Made by a program: the position numbers and the translations under genes. The notes under the pieces were generated by a model. The model worked only from the letters and a program-made list of their open reading frames with translations. It made no database searches and was not told where the DNA came from. Below, piece by piece: positions 13,136 through 17,840 of a DNA stretch of 17,840 nt (position 1 is the first letter of the stretch; each line of letters begins with the position of its first letter). This DNA comes from an uncultured Oscillospiraceae bacterium (GTDB taxonomy: Bacteria > Bacillota > Clostridia > Oscillospirales > Oscillospiraceae): contig CAJUAC010000060.1 in the NCBI GenBank assembly GCA_910583885.1, positions 1-17,840 of the forward strand. Reading direction: 5' to 3'.

Positions 13136-13164
13136 AGTATAGCCGCATAAGCCTATTTTGTCAA
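13136..13164 (-). promoter_or_regulatory. Antisense RNA promoter, copy 1
   Basis: On the minus strand TTGACA (13164-13159), 17 bases, TATACT (13141-13136): a nearly consensus sigma-A promoter, stronger than the toxin promoter. This is expected if the antitoxin RNA must be in excess. Confidence 0.85.
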
Positions 13165-13208
13165 CCTCTGGCCTCTGCTTTCTTCGTTTATTTACTTTTT
13201 CCTTTTTC

Positions 13209-13237
13209 TTGCATTCTCCCCGATGCTGTGATATCTT
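13209..13237 (+). promoter_or_regulatory. Toxin promoter, copy 2
   Basis: TTGCAT (13209-13214), 17 bases, TATCTT (13232-13237), with the same extended TG. The -10 is a little poorer than in copy 1. The 5' hairpin GAAAGC-TCT-GCTTTC is kept; only its loop changed. Confidence 0.7.
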
Positions 13238-13345
13238 GGAAGCAGGAAAGCTCTGCTTTCAGCGCTGCCAGTAACGGTAGGCGGTTGGCCCTCCTGACAG
13301 GGGGCAGCTTCTTGCCCCCTATTCTTACGAAAGGGGGGCTGCCCA

Positions 13346-13432
13346 ATGGTTACATATAGTGAACTCTTTCAGTACACTCTTGTTATCATCGGCATGATCG
13401 GCCTCTTTATTGCGGCCTGTAAAAAGAAGTAA
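13346..13432 (+). CDS. Holin-like type I toxin-type peptide, copy 2 (28 aa)
   Basis: Same 28-residue peptide as copy 1, with Ile17 to Met in the membrane span and Tyr25 to Cys just before the KKK end. The ribosome site (AAAGGGGGG, 7 bases upstream), the alternative leader pairing and the stop codon inside the 3' hairpin stem are all present. Both changes keep the membrane-span and basic-tail design, and no stop or frameshift has appeared. The second copy is therefore probably still functional and under its own antisense RNA. Confidence 0.8.
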   Translation: MVTYSELFQYTLVIIGMIGLFIAACKKK

Positions 13433-13511
13433 CCGCCCATCCCTCACAAAGATAGCGGTTACTTCTTAACCAAAATCTGAGGGCTAACCGTCTACCGGCA
13501 GCGCCCTTTCT
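13418..13511 (-). ncRNA. Antisense antitoxin RNA candidate, copy 2 (about 94 nt)
   Basis: Same layout as in copy 1: promoter 13546-13518, conserved leader-like start (GGGCGCTGCCGGTAGACGGTTAGCCC), then a terminator stem that ends in the toxin gene with TTTTT (13425-13421). The stem is GCGGTTACTTCTT (13455-13467) with AAGAAGTAACCGC (13424-13436), 13 bp. The loop and the 13 bases next to the stem differ from copy 1, which could give each RNA its own target. Ends are predicted. Confidence 0.7.
13421..13467 (-). terminator. Terminator of the antisense RNA, copy 2
   Basis: 13-bp perfect stem (13424-13436 with 13455-13467), 18-base loop without the inner hairpin of copy 1, and TTTTT on the minus strand. 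Confidence 0.8.
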
Positions 13512-13517
13512 GTTTCT

Positions 13518-13546
13518 AGTATAGCCGCATAAGCCTATTTTGTCAA
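13518..13546 (-). promoter_or_regulatory. Antisense RNA promoter, copy 2
   Basis: On the minus strand TTGACA (13546-13541), 17 bases, TATACT (13523-13518), identical in boxes and spacer to copy 1. The -35 box overlaps the end of the possible lipoprotein gene. Confidence 0.85.
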
Positions 13547-13726
13547 CCCCGGCCTCTGCTTTCTTCTTTTATTTACTTTTTCCTGCATTTTCCCAGATGC
13601 TGTGATATCTGGGAAAACGGCAGGCGGTTGGCTCTCTGCCTTTCCCTGGCAGCCGAGCAATGGCAGCACAACGCATACTGCTATCACAACGGCAGCCAGG
13701 CGAATACAAATCCTCCTCCGGGACAT
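13535..13726 (-). CDS. Possible small lipoprotein overlapping the repeat array
   Basis: 63-codon frame with a lipoprotein-type signal: MSRRRICIRLAAVVIAV, then VLPLLGC with Cys26 in a lipobox, followed by a short polar tail (QGKAESQPP...). AAAGG lies about 7 bases before the ATG at 13726, and the helicase gene stops 22 bases upstream on the same strand, so it could be co-transcribed. The tail (DITASGKMQEKVNKRRKQRP) is encoded by DNA of the third and second toxin units, so the original C-terminus may have been replaced when the array arrived. The signal is convincing, the rest is not; it may be a remnant. Confidence 0.45.
   Translation of the reverse strand: MSRRRICIRLAAVVIAVCVVLPLLGCQGKAESQPPAVFPDITASGKMQEKVNKRRKQRPGLTK
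13583..13640 (+). repeat. Truncated third copy of the toxin unit (promoter and leader only)
   Basis: CTGCAT (13583-13588), 17 bases, TATCTG (13606-13611), then GGCAGGCGGTTGGCTC (13619-13634), matching the toxin promoter and the second leader segment. The 5' hairpin and GCGCTGCC are deleted and there is no peptide gene after it. Any transcript from here would carry a leader-like segment able to pair with toxin mRNA 3' ends. Confidence 0.75.
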
Positions 13727-13748
13727 CACAGAACCTTTCCGAAAAAAG

Positions 13749-15182
13749 TTACCCCTTAGGCCTGCGGCTCCGGCGGGGCTTCCTGCCGTCGGCAAAGGCC
13801 ACCAGCCGCCCCATCCTGGGTGGCTCGGAGGCGATGCGGCGGGGCTCCCGCCTAACTAACTCCGGCATAGGCGGCGTTGGGACAGACGGGATCTGAACCG
13901 CCGGTACTGGCGGGATGGGCCGCTCCCTCCTAGGCGCAGGCTTGGACGGCAGGGGGGCAGGCTTCTCCGCCGTCTTCTGCGGTGCAGCTGCGCCCCGCGT
14001 CCCCCGTGGGGGGCGGGGCTGGCGGGGGGTCTTGGGTGTCGCCTCCAAAATCTCCATCGGCCAGGGATGCCCCTCTACCACCGGCACCTTCTTGCGGGTC
14101 AGCTTTTCAATGTCTTTGAGGTATGCCAGCTCATCAAAATTACAGAAGCTGATGGCAACGCCGCTGCGGCCCGCCCGGCCCGTGCGGCCGATACGGTGGA
14201 CGTAGGTTTCCGGCACGTTGGGCAGCTCGTAGTTGACCACGGCAGCCAGCTCATTGACATCGATGCCCCTGGCAGCAATATCGGTGGCCACCAGCACGCG
14301 GATCGCCCCACTCTTGAAGCTGTCCAGCGCCTTGACGCGGGCAGTCTGCCCCTTGTTGCCGTGGATCGCCATAGCGGTAATCCCGGTGCGCCCCAGTTCC
14401 TTGACCACCCGGTCCGCACCATGCTTGGTGTTGGTAAAAACCAGGACACTGTCCAGGCTGCTGTCCTCCAGCACGTGCTGGAGCAGATATTTTTTATTGC
14501 CCTTGTCCACCTTGTAGAGCCGCTGCTCGATGGCGTCCACTGTGGAGGACTGGGGTGCCACCTCCACCCGGACAGGATTGTGGAGGATTTTTTTTGACAG
14601 CTCTGCGATCTCCTGGGGCATGGTGGCAGAAAAGAGCAGGGTCTGCCGTTTCTCCGGCAGACGGGCGATGACCTTGCGTACGTCGTGGATGAAGCCCATA
14701 TCCAGCATCCGGTCCGCCTCGTCCAGGACAAAGGCCTCAATCCCTGTCAAATCAATATGCCCCTGGTTGCACAGGTCGTTGAGCCGCCCCGGCGTAGCCA
14801 CCAGCACATCCACCCCCCTTTGCAGGGCCTCCACCTGGGGGGCCTGCCCCACGCCGCCGAAAATGACGGTATTGCGGATGGGGAGGTATTTGCCGTACAA
14901 GTCAAAGCTCTCCTTGATTTGCAGGGCCAGCTCCCGGGTTGGGGTCAGCACCAGGGCGCGGATGGGGTGATGGGTCTTATTGACGCGGCTGGACAGCCGC
15001 TGTAGGATGGGGATGGCAAAGGCCGCGGTCTTACCCGTGCCGGTCTGGGCGCAGCCGATCAGGTCGCGCCCCTTGGCCACCGGTGGGATGGCCGCAGCCT
15101 GGATAGGTGAAGGTTCCGTATACCCCAGTTCGTCCACCGCTTGAATCAGCTGGGGCAGAAGTTGTAATTCGTGAAATGTCAT
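13749..15182 (-). CDS. DEAD-box ATP-dependent RNA helicase (RhlE-like)
   Basis: 477-aa helicase that unwinds short RNA duplexes, for example in ribosome assembly, RNA decay or cold adaptation. Motifs are complete: Q motif GYTEPSPIQ (20-28), I AQTGTGKT (45-52), Ia PTREL (81-85), Ib TPGR (130-133), II DEAD (154-157), III SAT (185-187), V ARGID (304-308), VI HRIGRTGR (329-336). From about 375 to the end there is a Pro/Arg-rich tail ending RRSRRPKG, typical of RhlE-type RNA-binding extensions. The ATG at 15182 is preceded by AAAGGA about 7 bases upstream and the family begins MTFHEL; the longer upstream frame crosses the promoter. It has its own promoter, divergent from the redox genes. Confidence 0.95.
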   Translation of the reverse strand: MTFHELQLLPQLIQAVDELGYTEPSPIQAAAIPPVAKGRDLIGCAQTGTGKTAAFAIPILQRLSSRVNKTHHPIRALVLTPTRELALQIKESFDLYGKYLPIRNTVIFGGVGQAPQVEALQRGVDVLVATPGRLNDLCNQGHIDLTGIEAFVLDEADRMLDMGFIHDVRKVIARLPEKRQTLLFSATMPQEIAELSKKILHNPVRVEVAPQSSTVDAIEQRLYKVDKGNKKYLLQHVLEDSSLDSVLVFTNTKHGADRVVKELGRTGITAMAIHGNKGQTARVKALDSFKSGAIRVLVATDIAARGIDVNELAAVVNYELPNVPETYVHRIGRTGRAGRSGVAISFCNFDELAYLKDIEKLTRKKVPVVEGHPWPMEILEATPKTPRQPRPPRGTRGAAAPQKTAEKPAPLPSKPAPRRERPIPPVPAVQIPSVPTPPMPELVRREPRRIASEPPRMGRLVAFADGRKPRRSRRPKG

Positions 15183-15233
15183 GATAATCCTTTTCGTTTG
15201 AATTTGCCGCCCCTTCCGGGGCGGCTTCCTCTT

Positions 15234-15262
15234 ATTATATACAGTTCCCGTTGGAAAAGCAA
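15234..15262 (-). promoter_or_regulatory. Helicase promoter with GC hairpin in the leader
   Basis: On the minus strand TTGCTT (15262-15257), 17 bases, TATAAT (15239-15234). The short leader contains the hairpin GCCGCCCC-GGAA-GGGGCGGC (15225-15206) about 24 bases before the ATG. It could tie helicase translation to RNA unwinding or temperature; this is speculative. Confidence 0.75.
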
Positions 15263-15323
15263 TCCCTTTATGGATCACCCCCGCTCTGGCGGCATCTGCG
15301 GAGGGGTGGAACTGTTTTCCGGA

Positions 15324-15352
15324 TTGCCTGCCGCGCCGCGCCCTGCTATAAT
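15324..15352 (+). promoter_or_regulatory. Promoter of the Cys-motif/Fe-S pair
   Basis: TTGCCT (15324-15329), 17 bases, TATAAT (15347-15352) with extended -10 TGC. It lies 58 bases before the TTG start and is divergent from the helicase promoter. No clear operator is visible. Confidence 0.7.
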
Positions 15353-15410
15353 AGGGGCGGCAGCTGTACTGATACAGCCCGCCGACAGACAAAACAAGGA
15401 GGAGAGGCTT

Positions 15411-15875
15411 TTGAGAGAGGACAGCATCATCAGCGCACTGGTTGGGTTGGCTGGCGCCTGCGGCAGCAACCCCAAAACAGCGGATACTGACCAGGTTGTC
15501 ATGGAGGCCCTTGCCGCCCCCCTGCTCCATCCGGAGTGGGACAGTGACGCCCTCAGCCAGGTTGTGCAGGGAATCCACGCAGAGAAGAATGCCGTCTCGC
15601 CCGGCTGCGCCCACTGCGCCGCGCCCTGCGGGAATACGTCCGACTACGACATGCGCCGCCTGGAGGGTGCGCCGGAGGAAATCCGCACACTGAAACGGAG
15701 GCTCTTGGCCGCGCTCCAGCGCGTGGCGGCCCAGCATGAGGAACCGCCTGCCGACATGGAGTTCTTCTACAAGGCCCTTGCCTATGTCGGCTACGATGTG
15801 GAGGAGGCCCCCCTGCTCGCACTCGTGGAGCAGGCGGAGGACATGGAGCGGAACACAAGCCGCCATCCCATATAA
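15411..15875 (+). CDS. Small Cys-motif protein, partner of the Fe-S protein, TTG start
   Basis: 154-aa mostly helical protein with one Cys cluster, GCAHCAAPCGNT (C66, C69, C73), between two helical halves (about 1-60 and 84-150). Similar small genes beside the next gene in Clostridia are sometimes labelled as hydroxylamine reductase-like or hybrid-cluster-related, but it is far too short for that enzyme, so I give no function beyond a probable metal or Fe-S role. TTG at 15411 is chosen since AAGGAGGAG (15396-15404) is well placed and no ATG fits; an upstream frame extension covers the promoter. It lies 20 bases before the Fe-S gene and shares its promoter. Confidence 0.75.
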   Translation: MREDSIISALVGLAGACGSNPKTADTDQVVMEALAAPLLHPEWDSDALSQVVQGIHAEKNAVSPGCAHCAAPCGNTSDYDMRRLEGAPEEIRTLKRRLLAALQRVAAQHEEPPADMEFFYKALAYVGYDVEEAPLLALVEQAEDMERNTSRHPI

Positions 15876-15895
15876 AATATAAGGAGTATTTCACA

Positions 15896-16516
15896 ATGGT
15901 TAGACGGATCATCAAAATTGACGAGAGCAAATGCAATGGCTGCGGCGCGTGTGCCGCAGCCTGCCACGAGGGTGCGATTGAACTGGTCGACGGCAAGGCG
16001 CGGCTCCGGCGGGAGGACTACTGCGACGGCTTGGGCGACTGCCTGCCCGAGTGCCCCACCGGCGCAATCACCTTTGAGGAGCGGGAGGCTGCCGCGTATG
16101 ACGCCGCCGCTGTCCAGGCCGCCAAGCAGCAGACGGAGGCAGCATCCGCCTCCCAGCTGTGCCAGTGGCCCTGCCAGATCAAGCTTGCGCCAGTGTGCGC
16201 CCCCTATTTCAGCGGTGCGGCACTGCTGCTCGCCGCCGACTGCACTGCCTTTGCCTGCGCGTCTGTCCACCAGGACTACATGCGCGGCCGGGTGACGCTC
16301 ATCGGCTGCCCCAAGCTGGACGGCGTGGACTACAGCGGGAAGCTGGCAGAGATCCTCCAGAACAACGCCATCGAGAGTGTGACCGTCCTGCGCATGGAGG
16401 TCCCCTGCTGCGGCGGGCTGGAGGCGGCGGCCAAAAGGGCGCTGCTGGAAAGTGGGAAAACACTCCCCCTCCAGACCGTCACCCTCACCATCAACGGGCA
16501 GGTACGGGAGGGCTGA
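15896..16516 (+). CDS. Ferredoxin-like 4Fe-4S protein with extra Cys-rich domain
   Basis: 206-aa protein. The N-terminus is a bacterial ferredoxin fold: first cluster C13, C16, C19, C23 (CNGCGACAAACHEGAI), second site C43, C49, C53 (CDGLGDCLPECPTGAI), where the usual second Cys is Leu46, so the second cluster may be incomplete or use another ligand. The C-terminal part (about 95-206) has its own conserved cysteines: ADCTAFACA, IGCPKLD and MEVPCCGG, a typical extension in anaerobe proteins of this type. It probably carries electrons for the small Cys-motif protein or a hybrid-cluster enzyme elsewhere. The ATG at 15896 has AAGGAG about 8 bases upstream. It ends only 6 bases from the convergent membrane-protein gene. 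Confidence 0.88.
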   Translation: MVRRIIKIDESKCNGCGACAAACHEGAIELVDGKARLRREDYCDGLGDCLPECPTGAITFEEREAAAYDAAAVQAAKQQTEAASASQLCQWPCQIKLAPVCAPYFSGAALLLAADCTAFACASVHQDYMRGRVTLIGCPKLDGVDYSGKLAEILQNNAIESVTVLRMEVPCCGGLEAAAKRALLESGKTLPLQTVTLTINGQVREG

Positions 16517-16522
16517 CCGGGT

Positions 16523-17050
16523 TCAGCGCCGTTTCTGCCGGTAGAGCAGCGTGAGCACGGCCAATGCCCGGTCAAAGAGCAGGAATACCACGCAGCCCAT
16601 AGCCAGCAGCCCGGCCTGCATGGCGGCGGAGTACCCGGCAAATTCCGCCGCCACCGCCTCCAGGCGGAACAGGTACAGGATCAACCCGTACATCGCCGTC
16701 ACCGCTGCGCAGAACAGGGCGCATTTCACCGCCGCGCCCGGCAGGCGCGGGAGGCGGCACAGCCGGGGCCGCAGGGCCGGGTACCAGCCCAAAAAGACAT
16801 ACAGCAGGGCGGCCTCCCGGTCTGCGCACAGCAGCAGCGCGAGGCACGACACAGCAGCATAGACCAGCAGGGCCGTCCTCCCGCCGTACTCGCAGAGCAG
16901 GGGGATCAGGCAGGCCATGGCCAGCAGCGGGCAGGCGAAGGTCGCCAGCGGGATCAGGCTCCCCAGACATAGGAGCACAGCCGACAGAGCCGTCAGCAGG
17001 CCGCACAGGGCCATGCGGCGGCTCTGCCGTTTCTGGCGGTGATACGCCAT
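16523..17050 (-). CDS. Uncharacterised membrane protein next to nfo
   Basis: 175-aa protein with about five hydrophobic segments (from about residue 12 to 165), a basic N-terminus (MAYHRQKRQSRRMALCG) and a basic end (LYRQKRR). Features such as GSLIPLATFACPLLAMACLI and EYGGRTALLVYAAV recall integral membrane proteins of the ECF S-component type seen in Clostridia, but I cannot assign a substrate. The ATG at 17050 lies 1 base after the nfo stop, with GGGGGAG overlapping the end of nfo, so the two are translationally coupled. Its coding end faces the Fe-S gene with no room for a terminator between them. Confidence 0.75.
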   Translation of the reverse strand: MAYHRQKRQSRRMALCGLLTALSAVLLCLGSLIPLATFACPLLAMACLIPLLCEYGGRTALLVYAAVSCLALLLCADREAALLYVFLGWYPALRPRLCRLPRLPGAAVKCALFCAAVTAMYGLILYLFRLEAVAAEFAGYSAAMQAGLLAMGCVVFLLFDRALAVLTLLYRQKRR

Positions 17051-17051
17051 C

Positions 17052-17840
17052 TCACTCCCCCAGCAGGCCACGCAGCATGGCGATCTCCTCCCCGTGGCCC
17101 TTGTCGTCGGTGGGAGTCTCCAGCACAAAGGGCAGGCCCCGCAGGGCGGGGTGGGTGATGACGCGGAGGATGGCCTCCGTGCCGATGGTCCCCTGGCCAA
17201 TGAGGGCGTGGCGGTCCTTGCGGGCCCCCAGGGGGTTCATGCTGTCGTTGATGTGGATGGCCTTGAGCCGGGACAGGCCCACCGCCCGATCAAAGTCCTC
17301 CAGCACCCCGTCCAGATCCCCTGCAATGTCGTAGCCCCCGTCGGAGACGTGGCAGGTGTCCAGGCAGACCCCCAGCCGGTCCTGGCACTGGGCCATGTCC
17401 AGGATGATGCGCAGCTCCTCGAACCTTCCGCCGATCTCGCTGCCCTTCCCGGCCATGGTCTCCAGCAGGACCATGGTCTGCTGCTCCGGCTTGACAACCG
17501 CGTTGAGCATGTCTGCGATCTGGCGGCAGCCGGCCTCCACCCCCTGGCCCACATGGCTGCCCGGGTGGAAGTTGTAGTAATTGCCCGGCAAATACTCCAT
17601 CAGCGCCAGATCCCCCGCCATCATCTCCGCCGCCAGGGCGCGGATGCCCTCGTCCTTGGAGCAGGGGTTCATGATGTAGGGGGCATGGGCCACAATGGGC
17701 CCGAACTGGTGCTCCGCCATCAGCTCCCGCAGCTTCCCCAGGTCTGTGGGATTGATTGTCTTCGCCTTGGCCCCCCGGGGGTTGCGGACAAAGCACTGGA
17801 AGGTGTTGGCCCCGATGGCCAGGGCCGCCTTCCCCATCTT
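17052..17840 (-). CDS. nfo: Endonuclease IV (apurinic/apyrimidinic endonuclease), N-terminus off window
   Basis: DNA repair enzyme that cuts the backbone 5' to abasic sites with three zinc ions. The visible 262 residues include all expected zinc-ligand segments: VAHAPYIMN, NYYNFHPGSHVG, VLLETMAGKGSEIGGRFEEL, GVCLDTCHVSDGGYD, AIHINDSMNPLGARKDRH and LPFVLETPTDD. The open frame continues past the window edge (AAG, ATG, GGC ...). Family members start about 15 residues earlier (with an IGxHLS motif), so the Met at the edge is probably internal. It is followed immediately by the coupled membrane-protein gene. Confidence 0.96.
   Translation of the reverse strand, partial: KMGKAALAIGANTFQCFVRNPRGAKAKTINPTDLGKLRELMAEHQFGPIVAHAPYIMNPCSKDEGIRALAAEMMAGDLALMEYLPGNYYNFHPGSHVGQGVEAGCRQIADMLNAVVKPEQQTMVLLETMAGKGSEIGGRFEELRIILDMAQCQDRLGVCLDTCHVSDGGYDIAGDLDGVLEDFDRAVGLSRLKAIHINDSMNPLGARKDRHALIGQGTIGTEAILRVITHPALRGLPFVLETPTDDKGHGEEIAMLRGLLGE

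Larger units (their letters stand above)
12825..13208. repeat. Tandem toxin-antitoxin unit, copy 1 (384 bp)
   Basis: First unit of a direct tandem array, from the toxin -35 box to the base before the next one. It holds a plus-strand promoter, leader, 28-aa peptide gene and 3' hairpin, and an antisense RNA on the minus strand. Copy 2 is nearly identical from the promoter through the peptide gene and again in the antisense promoter. The two differ mainly in 13054-13071 and 13086-13098. Confidence 0.92.
13209..13582. repeat. Tandem toxin-antitoxin unit, copy 2 (374 bp)
   Basis: Second unit, starting exactly 384 bases after the first. Toxin promoter, leader, peptide gene and antisense promoter are conserved. 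The main differences are the hairpin loop (13437-13454) and the next 13 bases. A third, truncated copy follows at 13583. Confidence 0.92.

Noticed and set aside
12825..13640. Possible CRISPR array
   Set aside because: The repeats are about 380 bp, only two full copies, with coding and promoter content; nothing like 25-40-bp repeats with unique spacers.
15183..15866. N-terminal extension of the helicase frame
   Set aside because: It covers the helicase promoter and the oppositely oriented Cys-motif gene; the helicase Q-motif region begins right after the ATG at 15182.

Overview
The window looks like a chromosomal segment of a GC-rich Clostridia, most like the Oscillospiraceae (Flavonifractor/Oscillibacter/Lawsonibacter-type gut anaerobes). 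The reasons are the Firmicutes infC-rpmI-rplT operon behind an attenuated leader, an AgrC-type GHKL kinase, TnpV of clostridial transposons, a PadR/DUF4097 cassette, several TTG starts with strong Shine-Dalgarno sites, and high GC broken by AT-rich islands. The taxon is inferred from protein character, not searched.

Layout. 1-1762 (minus): pstS and the 5' part of pstC, a high-affinity phosphate ABC transporter, preceded by four TTnACn repeats that look like a PhoP box. 1804-2984 (minus): an AT-richer accessory patch with a tnpV-type gene and a small HExxH membrane protein. 3058-4503 (plus): promoter, about 175-nt attenuator leader, infC (AUU start), rpmI, rplT and two tandem terminators. 4521-6617 (minus): padR, a HAAS/DUF1700-DUF4097 protein and a small DUF4870-like membrane protein, with a consensus promoter. 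6761-11180 (minus): a signalling operon of a multi-PAS protein, a REC-GGDEF diguanylate cyclase and a GHKL histidine kinase. 11255-12067 (minus): an unrecognised conserved-looking protein. 12188-12686 (plus): AT-rich XRE regulator and a frameshifted ribbon-helix-helix gene. 12825-13640: the most interesting part, a tandem array of two near-identical 374-384-bp units plus a truncated third. Each complete unit encodes a 28-aa hydrophobic peptide resembling holin-like type I toxins and, on the other strand, a consensus-promoter antisense RNA ending in a terminator inside the toxin 3' end. 13535-15262 (minus): a DEAD-box RNA helicase and a possible small lipoprotein. 15324-16516 (plus): a Cys-motif protein and an Fe-S protein, probably a redox pair. 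16523-17840 (minus): a membrane protein coupled to nfo (endonuclease IV, running off the window).

How it fits together. Most genes are core housekeeping or regulatory operons with clear promoters. The headline is the duplicated type I toxin-antitoxin-like module. In each unit the toxin mRNA leader (GCGCTGCC and GGTAGGCGGTTGGCCC) is complementary to the mRNA 3' region, and the antisense RNA begins with a copy of that leader. The antisense RNA could therefore replace the leader in a 5'-3' long-range interaction. A second alternative pairing could hide or expose the toxin ribosome-binding site. The two copies differ mainly in the loop of the shared hairpin, as expected if each antisense RNA recognises its own mRNA. 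The infC leader likewise shows directly visible mutually exclusive terminator/antiterminator pairings.
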